Shown: positions 1 to 10,993, counted from the first letter of the stretch. The stretch is 64,000 bases of DNA from Amycolatopsis acidicola (GCF_007713735.2 NZ_VMNW02000014.1:62001-126000); one strand, 5' to 3'. Program-made: numbers and translations. Notes: generated by a model not told the origin, from the sequence alone.

Positions 1-530
1 CGGGCTTCTCCGACCAGCCGCACTACGAGAACGCGGCCACGGCCGGGGACACGCTGACCAAGGCGTTCCTCGCCGGGCAGGACGACACGGCCGAAGGGCC
101 TGGCGCGGACGGGATCGAGGGCGTGGACGAGGTGCACATCGTGTACACCGAGTTCAAGTCCATGCTCACGCAGACCCCGGCCGCCAAGCGGATCGCTCCG
201 CTCGAGGTCGAGTACAGCGAGGAGGGTGCGGAGCCCAAGCCGGGCGACATCACCCCCGCCTACGAGTTCGAGCCCAGCGCGGACCGGCTGCTGACGGCCC
301 TGCTGCCGAAGTACATCAACACGCGGATCTTCTCGGCGCTGCTGGAATCGGCCGCGTCCGAGCTGGCCGCCCGGCGGACGGCCATGAAAGCGGCCTCGGA
401 CAACGCCAACGATCTGGTCAACACCTACACCCGCCTGGCCAACCAGGCGCGGCAGGCCCAGATCACGCAGGAGATCAGCGAAATCGTCGGTGGGGCCGAT
501 GCGCTCGCCGCTGTAGGAAGTGATGAGTAG
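1..530 (+). CDS. atpG: F1Fo ATP synthase gamma subunit, C-terminal part
   Basis: Central-stalk gamma subunit of the membrane ATP synthase; it rotates inside the alpha3beta3 head and couples proton flow to ATP synthesis. The gene enters from the left edge, so only about the last 175 residues are visible, with the first whole codon at position 3. The C-terminal part shows the family pattern: a strand around [14 protein letters not shown] and a terminal helix around [20 protein letters not shown], which forms the coiled coil in the head. The TAG stop (528-530) directly abuts the atpD start codon, as expected for an operon with coupled translation. Confidence 0.96.
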   Translation, partial: GFSDQPHYENAATAGDTLTKAFLAGQDDTAEGPGADGIEGVDEVHIVYTEFKSMLTQTPAAKRIAPLEVEYSEEGAEPKPGDITPAYEFEPSADRLLTALLPKYINTRIFSALLESAASELAARRTAMKAASDNANDLVNTYTRLANQARQAQITQEISEIVGGADALAAVGSDE

Positions 531-1955
<1,425 letters not shown>

Positions 1956-2030
1956 CGTTGGCGAGGACGGCGGGACGGGTGTCCACTGTGGACTTCCGCC
2001 CGCCGTTTTCGGTAACTGGAGTACGGGCCA

Positions 2031-2120
2031 TACCAATCCGATCGAAAAGAAGGCCAAGCCCGCTCAACCGGCGGCCGACCTGCGTTCGGTTGAAAGCCGT
2101 GACTGTCGATCGGATTGGTA
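2031..2120. repeat. 90-bp inverted-repeat element, copy 1 (atpD-atpC gap)
   Basis: Perfect 15-bp inverted arms TACCAATCCGATCGA (2031-2045) and its complement (2106-2120) enclose a 60-bp interior. The left interior (AGGCCAA, then CAACCGGCGGCCGA) and the pre-arm GCCGTG.CTG are shared with a second element at 54793-54883 of nearly the same length. The two copies differ in their arms by paired changes that keep the stem. No ORF is present and no target-site duplication is visible. It could be a small non-autonomous mobile element or a structured RNA inside the atp transcript. The rest of the 1956-2170 gap shows only the palindrome GTCCACTGTGGAC at 1981-1993. Confidence 0.75.
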
Positions 2121-2170
2121 TCGACGACGCAGTAGACTCGGGAGACGCCCCGAGGTGATGGGAGAGCTAC

Positions 2171-2536
2171 GTGGCTGAGATTTCCGTCGAGCTTGTCGCC
2201 GTGGAGCGCCGCCTCTGGTCCGGTCAGGCCACGTTCGTGGTCGCCCAGACCACCGAGGGCGAGATCGGCATCATGCCCGGTCACGAGCCTGTGCTGGGGC
2301 AGCTGGTCGAGGGCGGCATCGTCAAGGTGATCACCACCGACGGCGACGCGTTCTGCGCGGCCGTACACGGCGGGTTCCTCTCCGTGACGAACGAGCGGGT
2401 CAGCGTGCTCGCCGAGTCCGCGGAGCTGGCCGACGAGATCGACGTCGAAGAGGCGAAGGCCGCGCTCGGCGGCGAGGACGAGGCCGAACGGGCGAGAGCA
2501 GCCGCTCGCCTGCGGGCGGCCGGTCAGTCGGTCTGA
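2171..2536 (+). CDS. atpC: F1Fo ATP synthase epsilon subunit
   Basis: Epsilon subunit of the central stalk, 121 residues, which couples rotor and head and can inhibit ATP hydrolysis. The N-terminal beta-sandwich is clear ([20 protein letters not shown], then [17 protein letters not shown]), followed by a short helical C-terminal domain rich in Ala and Glu. The GTG start at 2171 follows a GGGAG box at 2160-2164. It is the last structural gene of the ATP synthase operon but sits 215 bp after atpD, behind an inverted-repeat element, so its expression may be separately tuned. Confidence 0.96.
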   Translation: MAEISVELVAVERRLWSGQATFVVAQTTEGEIGIMPGHEPVLGQLVEGGIVKVITTDGDAFCAAVHGGFLSVTNERVSVLAESAELADEIDVEEAKAALGGEDEAERARAAARLRAAGQSV

Positions 2537-2561
2537 CCGGGCGACGAGCAGGGAGCCGGCC

Positions 2562-2996
2562 GTGGAGATCGCCGTGGTTGTCCTGGTTCTCCTGCTCGTG
2601 CTCGCGGTCATCGCGGTCTGGTACGGCCTGCGCTGGGTGCGGATGCGCCGCAACGGCGGTGTGAGCGTCGCGTTGCGCTGGAAGCCGGACAACACGCGAG
2701 CGGGCTGGCATCTGGGCATCGGGCGGTACGAGGGCGAGGTGTTCGCCTGGTACCGCGTGTGGAGCCTCGGGATCGGCCCGGATCGCGTCTTCGAGCGGGA
2801 AAGCCTGATGATCGCCGACCGGCGTGACCCCGCGGGCACGGAGGCGTACGCGGTGCCCGCGGACGCGACCGTGCTGAGATGTGAGTCCGAAGGCCGGGAG
2901 CCGATCGAGATAGCGATGGGGCCTGGTGCTTTGACGGGCTTCCTGTCCTGGCTGGAGTCGGCGCCACCGGGACGCCGGCTGCCACGCGCCAGCTGA
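2562..2996 (+). CDS. DUF2550 membrane-anchored protein
   Basis: Conserved actinobacterial protein of unknown function, 144 residues, which follows atpC in mycobacteria and relatives. The sequence opens with one strongly hydrophobic segment (residues 3-22, IAVVVLVLLLVLAVIAV), then a positively charged stop (RWVRMRRNG) and a soluble domain with WHLGIGRYEG and WYRVWSLG. It is therefore probably an N-terminally anchored protein with a cytoplasmic domain. The GTG start 25 bp after atpC suggests co-transcription with the ATP synthase operon. A role in the ATP synthase is not shown. Confidence 0.85.
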   Translation: MEIAVVVLVLLLVLAVIAVWYGLRWVRMRRNGGVSVALRWKPDNTRAGWHLGIGRYEGEVFAWYRVWSLGIGPDRVFERESLMIADRRDPAGTEAYAVPADATVLRCESEGREPIEIAMGPGALTGFLSWLESAPPGRRLPRAS

Positions 2997-3006
2997 GTAC
3001 TTGCCA

Positions 3007-3030
3007 GGGGACCTCGGGATCGAGGTCCCC
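3007..3030. terminator. Hairpin between convergent genes
   Basis: Perfect 9-bp stem GGGGACCTC / GAGGTCCCC with a 6-nt loop, in the 44-bp gap between the convergent DUF2550 and cobalamin adenosyltransferase genes. A short T-rich tract follows on the plus side. It probably ends transcription in both directions. Confidence 0.7.
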
Positions 3031-3040
3031 TTCGTCGTCT

Positions 3041-3616
3041 CTAGGCCTCGGGGCCGCCGGGTTGCCAGAGCACGTCGCCGTCCGGGTTGGCCAGGCGCGC
3101 GAGGATGAACAGCAGGTCCGAGAGCCGGTTCAGGTACTTCACCGCGAGCGCGTTGGTGCGCTCGGCGTCGGCCTCCACCAGCGCCCAGCCGCTGCGCTCG
3201 GCGCGGCGGGAGACCGTGCGGGCCTGGTGCAGGAACGCCGCGCCCGGGGTACCGCCGGGCAGGATGAAGCTCGTCAGCTTGGGCAGGCGCTCGTTGAACT
3301 GGTCGCACCAGCCTTCGAGGCGCTCGATGTAGGCCTCGGTGATGCGCAGCGGGGGATAGGGCGGGTCCGGCACGACAGGCGCGCACAGGTCCGCTCCGAC
3401 GTCGAAGAGGTCGTTCTGGACGCGGCGCAGTACGGCGCCGATCTCCTCGTCCAGCCCGCCGACCGCGAGCGCCAGCCCGATGACCGAGTTCGCCTCGTCC
3501 ACGTCGGCGTACGCGCCGAGTCTCGGGTCGGTTTTCGGCACCCTGGAGCCATCGCCGAGTGCTGTGGTGCCGGTGTCGCCGACCTTGGTGTAGACGCGGT
3601 TGATCCTTACGGCCAT
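3041..3616 (-). CDS. Cob(I)yrinic acid a,c-diamide adenosyltransferase, PduO type
   Basis: Transfers the adenosyl group of ATP to cob(I)alamin, making adenosylcobalamin; 191 residues. The ATP-binding N-terminus YTKVGDTGTTALGDG is typical of the PduO/MMAB family, and the family segments ADVDEANSVIG and RRVQNDLFDVGADLC follow. The all-helical C-terminal part includes FILPGGTPGAAFLHQARTVSRRAER, with the conserved Arg/Glu cluster. Neighbours match the mycobacterial order (DUF2550, PduO, murA). The product is the cofactor needed by the B12-dependent mutase encoded at 7949-9970. An ATG start at 3616 was chosen because the family N-terminus begins there. Confidence 0.93.
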   Translation of the reverse strand: MAVRINRVYTKVGDTGTTALGDGSRVPKTDPRLGAYADVDEANSVIGLALAVGGLDEEIGAVLRRVQNDLFDVGADLCAPVVPDPPYPPLRITEAYIERLEGWCDQFNERLPKLTSFILPGGTPGAAFLHQARTVSRRAERSGWALVEADAERTNALAVKYLNRLSDLLFILARLANPDGDVLWQPGGPEA

Positions 3617-3625
3617 TGGTTGATA

Positions 3626-5140
3626 CTAGGACTGCTCGAACTGCCGCATGGCGTCCGGAGCGTCGAAACACACCGCGGGATCGAAGCGGGCACGTAGTTC
3701 CCGCACCAGATCGCGGCCGCCGCGCCAGTCGCCGGGGCGCACGGTGATGAGCCCGCCGTGCCTGCCGAACAGGTGCAGGATCGGCAGCCGCCCGTCCGTG
3801 TGCTCGATCCCGACGCCAGCCGCGTCGTCGTAGCGCACGACCGCGACCGGGACGGTGCTGTTGCCGTAGAACGCCGAAACGCCTTCGTCACCGACGACGA
3901 TCCGGAACCCGCGCGGCACGGTCGAACCGATGAGCGCCCGCTTCAGCTCGCGCCCGGACGTCGGGGGCAGGGGGCTGCCGGGCAGTTCCGGCAGGTCCTC
4001 CGGTACGTGGCCGAGCGGCGCGCACAGTACGAGTTTCCCGGCCAATTCCCTTGCCGCGGCGGCAACTTCACTCGCGTCGAGCCCGTCGAGGATCTGGTTC
4101 TGGTGCTTGGCGGCGGAAGTCCAGCCGGTGAGCGCGCTGAGTGCTTCGTCGAACGCGCAGTACTGGGCGAATTCGCCTTCGCCCAGCTGCACGGCCAGTC
4201 CTTCGCGATCGGCAGCCAGTTCCTGTGGTGTGGGGCCGTTTTCGCCGAGCCCGTGGAGTTCGGCCCGGATCGCTTCGACGACCTTGCCCGCGTGCTTGTC
4301 GGGTACGTCGGCGCCGAAACCCAGCACTGTCCGGTGTTCGTCGATGCGCTGCTGGTCGAAACCGATCTCGCAGTCGAGTCCGTCCAGCTGCCGCAAGCGA
4401 TCGGTCAAGCGGGAGATGAGAACGCCGACCGCGCAAGCCATTTCGGCCGTCCAGCCGACGAGCGCGCACGCGACCACGCCGTTCGGGATCACCGTCTGCG
4501 CCGGGGTGGGCAGCTCGAACGGGCCGAACGACGGGGGTTGCCGCGGGGGTCCCTCGGGCAGCGGCAGCCAGAGGTCGGCGGGCGGTGGCCCGGAAAGCAC
4601 CAGCGCCGCGTTGCCTCGGTGGAACCAGCGCGCGCCCCAGGCGCGGATCTGTTCGGCGGTCGCGCGGACGGGCGCCACCTGCACGTTCCCGGCGAGGCCG
4701 AAGGACTGGTTGCCGAACCAGATCGACGAGGGCAGCCAGGTGGTCACGCCGAGGCCGTCGCTCGCGCGTTCTTCGGCGACGAGCGCCCCGCGTTCGGTCA
4801 CGAGCGGGCCGGTGTCGAGCTGCGACAGGGAGGTGCAGATGCGGCGCAGGTGATCGGAAACGGTCGCGGCGCCACTGGTCACTTCGAAACTGGTGTGCAG
4901 CATTTCGGTGGCGGAACCGTTGTCGTAACGGCTGGTGCGCAGCGGATGCATCGCGAGATGCTCGACGAGGTGCGTGACACCGGTTTCGAGGAATGTCTCG
5001 TGTGCCGTGCCGACACCGAAGATCAGGCTCGCGGAAAGCCTGCCCGGCTGGGTGTTCCAGAACGCCGGAATCCCATCGACCTCCGTGCGGTGCACGGCCG
5101 GTAGCTGAGGTACCGACGAACGGGCCACGATTTCGCTCAA
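3626..5140 (-). CDS. M16-like (insulinase family) metallopeptidase homologue
   Basis: 504-residue protein with the inverted zinc motif HLVEH (residues 57-61) in the context [13 protein letters not shown], as in pitrilysin-type peptidases. A downstream acidic stretch ([10 protein letters not shown]) could supply the third ligand. The C-terminal 300 residues are poorly conserved and look like the inactive half found in two-domain M16 proteins. There is no signal peptide, so it is probably cytoplasmic. It lies 9 bp downstream of the PduO start on the same strand order (transcribed first), so the two may form an operon. Substrate unknown; peptidase activity is an inference from the motif. Confidence 0.72.
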   Translation of the reverse strand: MSEIVARSSVPQLPAVHRTEVDGIPAFWNTQPGRLSASLIFGVGTAHETFLETGVTHLVEHLAMHPLRTSRYDNGSATEMLHTSFEVTSGAATVSDHLRRICTSLSQLDTGPLVTERGALVAEERASDGLGVTTWLPSSIWFGNQSFGLAGNVQVAPVRATAEQIRAWGARWFHRGNAALVLSGPPPADLWLPLPEGPPRQPPSFGPFELPTPAQTVIPNGVVACALVGWTAEMACAVGVLISRLTDRLRQLDGLDCEIGFDQQRIDEHRTVLGFGADVPDKHAGKVVEAIRAELHGLGENGPTPQELAADREGLAVQLGEGEFAQYCAFDEALSALTGWTSAAKHQNQILDGLDASEVAAAARELAGKLVLCAPLGHVPEDLPELPGSPLPPTSGRELKRALIGSTVPRGFRIVVGDEGVSAFYGNSTVPVAVVRYDDAAGVGIEHTDGRLPILHLFGRHGGLITVRPGDWRGGRDLVRELRARFDPAVCFDAPDAMRQFEQS

Positions 5141-5282
5141 TGCTCCCCCAAGAGGGTTATCCGGCAGGCAGGTATCGCTCCGAGAGCGCGTAGTGTTTCA
5201 CACTTTCGCCGGATTGGGCCCGCCCTTCCTTATCGCCTGCCCCACCGATCGGGCAGGCACCCCGGAAGGCATGATGGCGGCC

Positions 5283-6557
5283 ATGAGCGAGCACTTCGAC
5301 GTGCATGGTGGCGCCCGGCTGACCGGTGAGGTCGAGGTCGTCGGCGCCAAGAACAGCGTCCTCAAGCTGATGGCGGCGGCGCTGCTCGCCGAGGGCACGA
5401 CGACCGTCACCAACTGCCCGCAGATCCTCGATGTCCCGCTGATGGCCGACGTGCTGCGCAGTGTCGGCTGCGAGGTGGACCTGAAGGACGACACCGTCCA
5501 CATCACCACTCCGTCCGAGCTGTCGCACCGCGCGGACTCACCCGCGATGGGCAAGCTGCGGGCGTCGGTGTGCGTGCTCGGCCCGCTCGTCGGCAGGCTG
5601 AAGCGCGCCGTGGTGGCGCTGCCCGGTGGCGACGCGATCGGTTCGCGGCCGCTGGACATGCACCAGAACGGCCTGCGCGCGCTCGGCGCGACGAGCACCA
5701 TCGAGCACGGCTGCGTGGTGGCCAAGGCGGACGAGCTCGTCGGCGCGCAGATCTGGCTGGACTTCCCGAGCGTCGGCGCGACGGAGAACATCCTGATGGC
5801 CGCCGTGCTCGCCGACGGCACCACGGTGATCGACAACGCCGCGCGCGAGCCCGAGATCGCCGACATCTGCACGATGCTCATCGAAATGGGCGCGAAGATC
5901 GAGGGCGCCGGCACGTCGACGCTGACCGTGCACGGCGTGGAATCCTTGCACCCCACCGAACATCGCGTGATCGGCGACCGGATCGTCGGTGCCACGTGGG
6001 CGTTCGCGGCGGCGATGACCCGCGGCGACGTCACGGTGAACGGGGTCAACCCGCATCACCTCGATCTGGTGCTGGACAAGCTCCGGCTGGCCGGTGCCGA
6101 GGTGACTTCCTTGGACGACAAGGGTTTCCGGGTCGTGCAGGAGGACCGGCCGAAGGCGGTGGACTTCGTGACGCTGCCGTACCCCGGGTTCGCCACGGAT
6201 CTGCAGCCGTTCGCCGTGGCGCTGTCCTCGGTGTCCGAGGGCACGTCGATGATCACCGAAAACGTCTACGAGGCGCGGTTCCGGTTCATCGAAGAGATGG
6301 TCCGCCTCGGCGCCGACGCGCGCACGGACGGGCATCACGCGGTGGTGCGCGGAGTGCCTACGCTGTCGAGCGCGCCGGTGTGGGCGTCGGACATCCGGGC
6401 GGGCGCGGGGCTCGTGCTGGCGGGGTTGTGCGCGGACGGGGTCACCGAGATCTGGGACGTCTTCCACATCGACCGCGGTTATCCGCATTTCGTGGAGAAC
6501 CTGAACCGGCTCGGCGCGCGGATCGAGCGCGTGACGGGGGAGCCGGAGCGCGCCTGA
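5283..6557 (+). CDS. murA: UDP-N-acetylglucosamine 1-carboxyvinyltransferase
   Basis: First committed step of peptidoglycan synthesis: transfers enolpyruvate from PEP to UDP-GlcNAc. 424 residues, normal length; GAKNSVLK at residues 21-28 contains the conserved Lys-Asn pair. The catalytic-loop Cys (E. coli Cys115) is replaced by Asp117 in [11 protein letters not shown], the same residue as in M. tuberculosis, which is known to prevent fosfomycin alkylation. The start at 5283 ([10 protein letters not shown]) was chosen because it matches the family N-terminus; in-frame ATGs at 5271 and 5274 lie nearer to a GGAAGG box and remain possible. Confidence 0.97.
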   Translation: MSEHFDVHGGARLTGEVEVVGAKNSVLKLMAAALLAEGTTTVTNCPQILDVPLMADVLRSVGCEVDLKDDTVHITTPSELSHRADSPAMGKLRASVCVLGPLVGRLKRAVVALPGGDAIGSRPLDMHQNGLRALGATSTIEHGCVVAKADELVGAQIWLDFPSVGATENILMAAVLADGTTVIDNAAREPEIADICTMLIEMGAKIEGAGTSTLTVHGVESLHPTEHRVIGDRIVGATWAFAAAMTRGDVTVNGVNPHHLDLVLDKLRLAGAEVTSLDDKGFRVVQEDRPKAVDFVTLPYPGFATDLQPFAVALSSVSEGTSMITENVYEARFRFIEEMVRLGADARTDGHHAVVRGVPTLSSAPVWASDIRAGAGLVLAGLCADGVTEIWDVFHIDRGYPHFVENLNRLGARIERVTGEPERA

Positions 6558-6643
6558 CCGCGGCGGACCGCCACCCCTTTCACCTCCGGGACCCAGGCCA
6601 GGGAAGGTATGCTCTGGGAACGATCTCGAGGTTTGGGGTTCTG

Positions 6644-7219
6644 ATGACGGTGCTGCCCGACTGGATGGTCCTCCCACCCGAAGGGCTGTCCGCAGCCGAG
6701 TACGAGGTGTTGCCGGAGGAACTGTGCCGGAACATCGAGATCGTTGATGGAGCGATTGTCGTGAACCCGGCGCCTCGCCGTCCGCACCAGAAACTAATCC
6801 GGCGGTTTTCGTACGTTCTGGAGCAGGCCTGCGAGCCTGATGTCGCGGTCGAGTTCGATGTCGATCTCCGGCTCCGTGATGTCCCGCTCCTGAACCGCCG
6901 CCCGGATCTCGTGGTCTACGACGCCTCGCTCGACGCCGACGAAATCCTCCGCCCCGACCACTGCCTGCTCGTCGTGGAGGTGATGTCGCCGGGTTCGGTG
7001 ACAGCGGACCAGATCGACAAGCCCGCCGAGTACGCCCGCGCCGGGATCAAGCACTTCTGGCGGCTGGAGAACGCGGACGACACGACGGCCGGGCTGACGA
7101 TGTTCCGCTACCGCCTCGACCCGACCACCGGGACGTATTCCTCGGCCGGCGTGCACACCGCCGAGATGACGGTGACCGATCCCTTCGCGCTGTCGGTCGA
7201 CTTCGCCGGGCTGCTCTAA
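6644..7219 (+). CDS. Uma2-family putative restriction-fold endonuclease
   Basis: 191-residue member of the Uma2 (formerly DUF820) family, which has a PD-(D/E)xK nuclease fold. Visible family features are the N-terminal LPEELCRNIEIVDGAIVVNPAPRRPHQ, the acidic residue in RRPDLVVYDASLD, and LVVEVMSPGS followed by DKPAEYARAGIKHFW. Uma2 proteins are often scattered in multiple copies and their role is unsettled (mobile-element or defence nucleases have been suggested). It starts at ATG 6644 behind a GGGG box. Its TAA stop overlaps the stop of the convergent LysE gene by 4 bp. Confidence 0.85.
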   Translation: MTVLPDWMVLPPEGLSAAEYEVLPEELCRNIEIVDGAIVVNPAPRRPHQKLIRRFSYVLEQACEPDVAVEFDVDLRLRDVPLLNRRPDLVVYDASLDADEILRPDHCLLVVEVMSPGSVTADQIDKPAEYARAGIKHFWRLENADDTTAGLTMFRYRLDPTTGTYSSAGVHTAEMTVTDPFALSVDFAGLL

Positions 7220-7839
7220 CCCTCCGTCGCCAGTGCGATCCCGAAGCCGATCAGCGCGCCGCCGGTGACGCCGTCCAGCGTGCGGCGCACCTTCCGGCGC
7301 TGTAGCCAGCCCCGCACCCGGTGCGCCAGGAACAACAGCACGAGCAGCCAGGCCGCGCCCAGCACGCCGACGGTGTACGCGAGCAGCAGCGCGTCCCACG
7401 TGTTCGTCTGCCCCGGCACGAGGAACAGCGGCAGCACGGACAGGAACAGCGCGATCACCTTCGGGTTGGTGACGTTCGAGAGGAAGCCTTCACGCCAGCG
7501 CCGGAAGCTGCTCGCCCGGGAGCCTTTCGTGTCGAGCGCGTCGTAGTCACCCCGCATCGCGCTGCGCAACGCCTGCACGCCGAGGTAGCACAGGTACACG
7601 ACGCCGGCCCAGCGCAGCGTCAGGAACACCGGCTGGGACTTCGTGATGAGCGCGCCGAGCCCGAGCGCCACCGCCGTGCCCTGCAGCATGTTCCCGACGA
7701 AGATGCCGGAGATCGCCATCAGCCCGCCGCGGAACCCGCCGGAAAGCGTGTTCTTCAGGGTGACCGCGGTGTCGGGCCCGGGTGCCAGCACGACCAGCAC
7801 GACAAAAACCAGGTAGGTGCCGTAAGAACTCCAAGTCAC
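7216..7839 (-). CDS. LysE/RhtB-family amino acid exporter
   Basis: 207-residue inner-membrane protein with about six hydrophobic segments. It starts WSSYGTYLVFVVLVVLAPGPDT and carries the family signature APGPDTAVTLKNTLSGGFRGG and later NVTNPKVIALFLSVLPLF. LysE-type proteins export amino acids or homoserine derivatives; the substrate here is unknown. GTG at 7839 was chosen as the start because the family begins directly before the first membrane helix; the longer in-frame extension upstream is not conserved-looking. The stop codon overlaps that of the convergent Uma2 gene (CTAA). Confidence 0.88.
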   Translation of the reverse strand: MTWSSYGTYLVFVVLVVLAPGPDTAVTLKNTLSGGFRGGLMAISGIFVGNMLQGTAVALGLGALITKSQPVFLTLRWAGVVYLCYLGVQALRSAMRGDYDALDTKGSRASSFRRWREGFLSNVTNPKVIALFLSVLPLFLVPGQTNTWDALLLAYTVGVLGAAWLLVLLFLAHRVRGWLQRRKVRRTLDGVTGGALIGFGIALATEG

Positions 7840-7948
7840 GCCTGTCGAGCGTACCGGTGGAGCTCGCCGGAGTCGTGTGATTTCTCCGCTGCTGCGGACC
7901 AAGTTACCGGCAAGTACGCTAAGGGCTCGATACACATGGAGGTGCACC

Positions 7949-9970
7949 GTGCCCTACCCCACGGATCGCGAGCGGGACCGCCCCTGGGTCATGCGCACCT
8001 ACGCCGGGCATTCCTCCGCCGCGGCGTCGAACGAGCTCTACCGCCGCAACCTCGCGAAGGGGCAGACCGGCCTGTCGGTCGCCTTCGACCTGCCGACCCA
8101 GACCGGCTACGACGCCGACCACCCGCTGGCCAAGGGCGAGGTGGGCAAGGTGGGCGTGCCGATCGCGCACATCGGCGACATGCGCCGTCTCTTCGACGGC
8201 ATCCCGCTGGCCGAGGCCAACACCTCGATGACGATCAACGCGCCCGCCATGTGGTTGCTGGCGCTGTACGTCACCGTCGCCGAGGAGCAGGCGCGCGAGC
8301 AGGGCCGCGACGTGGACGAGGTGCTCGCGAAGCTCACCGGCACCACGCAGAACGACATCATCAAGGAGTACCTCTCCCGCGGGACGTACATCTTCCCGCC
8401 GGCGCCGAGCCTCCGGCTGATCACCGACGTGATCGCCTGGACGGTGCACCACGTGCCGAAGTGGAACCCGATCAACATCTGCAGCTACCACCTGCAGGAG
8501 GCGGGCGCGACGCCGACGCAGGAGGTCGCGTACGCGTTGTCCACGGCCATCGCGGTGCTGGACGCCATCCGCGACTCGGGCCAGATCGAGCTGGCCGACA
8601 TGGGCAAGGTCGTCGGCCGGATCTCGTTCTTCGTCAACGCCGGGGTGCGGTTCGTCGAAGAGCTGTGCAAAATGCGCGCGTTCACGAAGCTGTGGGACGA
8701 GATCACGCGCGAGCGTTACGGCGTGGAGAACCCGAAGGCGCGCCGGCTGCGTTACGGGGTTCAGGTCAACTCACTCGGCCTGACGGAGGCGCAGCCAGAG
8801 AACAATGTCCAACGCATCGTGCTGGAAATGCTCGCCGTCTCGCTTTCGCGGGACGCGCGCGCCCGCGCGATCCAGTTGCCGGCGTGGAACGAAGCCCTTG
8901 GCCTGCCGCGGCCGTGGGATCAGCAGTGGGCGTTGCGGATGCAGCAGGTGCTGGCGTTCGAGACCGATCTGCTGGAGTACGAGGACATCTTCGCGGGCTC
9001 GCACGTGATCGAGTCCAAAGTGGACGAAATCGCCGAAGGGGCGCGCGAGGAGATCGCGCGGGTGCAGGAGCTGGGTGGCGCGGTGGCCGCGGTGGAAAGC
9101 GGTTACATGAAGTCACAGCTGGTCTCCTCGCTCGCGGAATACCGGCGCGGGGTGGAGTCCGGCGAGCGGGTCATCGTCGGGGTCAACAAGTTCGAGACCA
9201 CCGAGCCCAGCCCGCTGCAGGCCGAAGGCGCCAAGGCGATCGAGACGGTCGACGCGGCGGTGGAGAAGGAAGCCGTTGCGGCGCTTGAAGAGTGGCGGCA
9301 GCAGCGCGACAACGCGGCCGTGGAGGCGTCGCTGGCCGAGCTGCGCGAGGTCGCCAAGACCACGGAAAACCTGTTCGAGGCAACGCTGAAATGCGCCCGC
9401 GCGGGCGTCACCACGGGGGAGTGGTCGCAGGCGTTGCGGGACACCTTCGGCGAGTACCGGGCGCCCACCGGTGTTTCGGCCGCCTCGATGGGCGGCGAGG
9501 CCGCGGAGCTTTCCCGGGTCCGCGACCGGGTGCGCGCGGCCGGTCAGGAGCTCGGCGAGCGGTTGCGCATCCTGGTCGGGAAACCGGGCCTTGACGGGCA
9601 TTCCAACGGTGCCGAACAGGTGGCGGTGCGGGCCCGCGACGTCGGGTTCGAGGTGGTCTACCAGGGCATCCGGCTGACCCCGGACCAGATCGCGGCGGCC
9701 GCGGTGCAGGAGGGCGTGCACGTGGTCGGGCTGTCCGTGCTGTCCGGCTCGCATCTGGAAGTGGTGCCGGAGGTGGTGGACAGGCTGCGCGCGGCGGGCG
9801 CCGGGGACATCCCGGTGATCGTCGGCGGGATCATCCCGCCCGACGACGCCAAGGTGCTGACGGATCGTGGCGTCGCGCGGGTCTTCACGCCAAAAGATTA
9901 CGAACTGACCGAGATCATGGATGAAATTGTCACGGTCATCCGGGAAACCCAGGGGCTGGCCCAGGAATGA
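7949..9970 (+). CDS. Ethylmalonyl-CoA mutase-like B12-dependent mutase (MeaA/Ecm)
   Basis: 673-residue adenosylcobalamin-dependent acyl-CoA mutase. The N-terminal part (PYPTDRERDRPWVMRTYAGH, GLSVAFDLPTQTGYD) is the MeaA/Ecm type, distinct from methylmalonyl-CoA mutase large subunit. The C-terminal B12 domain carries D549-G-H551-S-N-G with the axial His, then LSVLSGSH and VGGIIPPDD. Ecm converts (2R)-ethylmalonyl-CoA to methylsuccinyl-CoA in the ethylmalonyl-CoA pathway. The GTG start has a GGAGG box at 7938-7942. No crotonyl-CoA carboxylase/reductase gene lies nearby, so the pathway assignment is family-based. Confidence 0.88.
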   Translation: MPYPTDRERDRPWVMRTYAGHSSAAASNELYRRNLAKGQTGLSVAFDLPTQTGYDADHPLAKGEVGKVGVPIAHIGDMRRLFDGIPLAEANTSMTINAPAMWLLALYVTVAEEQAREQGRDVDEVLAKLTGTTQNDIIKEYLSRGTYIFPPAPSLRLITDVIAWTVHHVPKWNPINICSYHLQEAGATPTQEVAYALSTAIAVLDAIRDSGQIELADMGKVVGRISFFVNAGVRFVEELCKMRAFTKLWDEITRERYGVENPKARRLRYGVQVNSLGLTEAQPENNVQRIVLEMLAVSLSRDARARAIQLPAWNEALGLPRPWDQQWALRMQQVLAFETDLLEYEDIFAGSHVIESKVDEIAEGAREEIARVQELGGAVAAVESGYMKSQLVSSLAEYRRGVESGERVIVGVNKFETTEPSPLQAEGAKAIETVDAAVEKEAVAALEEWRQQRDNAAVEASLAELREVAKTTENLFEATLKCARAGVTTGEWSQALRDTFGEYRAPTGVSAASMGGEAAELSRVRDRVRAAGQELGERLRILVGKPGLDGHSNGAEQVAVRARDVGFEVVYQGIRLTPDQIAAAAVQEGVHVVGLSVLSGSHLEVVPEVVDRLRAAGAGDIPVIVGGIIPPDDAKVLTDRGVARVFTPKDYELTEIMDEIVTVIRETQGLAQE

Positions 9971-10089
9971 TTACTTTTAGTGCGAACAAGCCCTACGCGC
10001 TGTCGATCTCTTTCCGGTAACGCCTTTTGACCCGTCCGGGTGGCGGCGCCTACGTTCGGTAAGCAAACCGAGCGGAACGGGGTGCTGCA

Positions 10090-10983
10090 ATGGCACAGGG
10101 TCAGTGGTCGCGGCGGGATTTCTTCAGGCGTTCGGCGGCGGTGGGGGCGATCGCGATCGGCGGGCCCACGCTGCTGGCGGCGTGTCAGAGCACCAGTAGC
10201 GGTGACACGCTCACGGCGGCCAAGAACGCCAAGACGATCAAGATCGGAATCGCGAACGAGGCGCCTTACGGGTTCGCGGATTCTTCCGGGAACACCACCG
10301 GTGAAGCGCCCGAAGTGGCGCGCGCGGTGTTCAAGGCGCTGGGCATCGACGGCGTGCAGGCCAGTGTCGTGCCGTTCGACCAGCTCATCCCGGCGCTCAA
10401 CGCCAAGCAGTTCGACGTGGTCGCCGCGGGCATGAACATCACCGCGACGCGCTGCAAGGCCGCGCTGTTCTCCGACCCGGACTACTCGGCGCTCACGGCT
10501 TTGCTGGTGCCGAAGGGAAATCCGCAGGGCGCCAAGAACTTCCAGGACGTGGCGTCGAAGAAGCTCAAGGTCGCGGTGCTCTCCGCCGCGGTGGAGAAGG
10601 GCTACGCGACCGGCGCCGGGGTCGCCGAGGACCAGATCGAAACCCTCGACACCCAGGACAACATGCTGCGCGCGGTCACCACCGGCCGGGTCTACTGCGC
10701 CGCGCTGACCGACATTTCGCTGAAGTACCTGGCGCAGCAGAACGCGGACGCAGGCGTCGAGGTGACCCCGGGCTTCACCCCGACCGAGAACGGCCAGCCG
10801 GTGGTCTCGGCGGGCGGGTTCGTCTTCCGCAAGGACGACACCTCGCTGCGGGACGCCTTCAACCAGCAGCTGAAAACCTTGCACGGCAACGGGCAATGGT
10901 TGCAGATCGTGCAGAAGTTCGGGTTCGGTGAGAGCAACCTGCCTGCCGCGGACGTGACCACCGACAAGTTGTGTGCCGCCTGA
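10090..10983 (+). CDS. ehuB: Ectoine/amino acid ABC transporter, substrate-binding lipoprotein (EhuB-like)
   Basis: 297-residue periplasmic-type binding protein. The N-terminus has a twin-arginine motif (SRRDFFRR) and a lipobox LLAAC with Cys at residue 33, so it is probably exported folded and then lipid-anchored. The mature part is a solute-binding family 3 domain (KIGIANEAPYGFAD, GEAPEVARAVF, FDVVAAGMNITATRC), closest by memory to the ectoine/hydroxyectoine binding protein EhuB. The permeases and ATPase follow immediately. Ectoine as substrate is likely but polar amino acids cannot be excluded from sequence alone. A weak TCGGT-N6-ACCGA inverted repeat at 10056-10071 precedes it. Confidence 0.85.
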   Translation: MAQGQWSRRDFFRRSAAVGAIAIGGPTLLAACQSTSSGDTLTAAKNAKTIKIGIANEAPYGFADSSGNTTGEAPEVARAVFKALGIDGVQASVVPFDQLIPALNAKQFDVVAAGMNITATRCKAALFSDPDYSALTALLVPKGNPQGAKNFQDVASKKLKVAVLSAAVEKGYATGAGVAEDQIETLDTQDNMLRAVTTGRVYCAALTDISLKYLAQQNADAGVEVTPGFTPTENGQPVVSAGGFVFRKDDTSLRDAFNQQLKTLHGNGQWLQIVQKFGFGESNLPAADVTTDKLCAA

Positions 10984-10993
10984 TCGGGGCGAC

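Noticed and set aside
2031-2120. Simple intrinsic terminator between atpD and atpC
   Set aside because: No T-run after the stem, the 60-bp interior is too long for a terminator loop, and atpC must be expressed.
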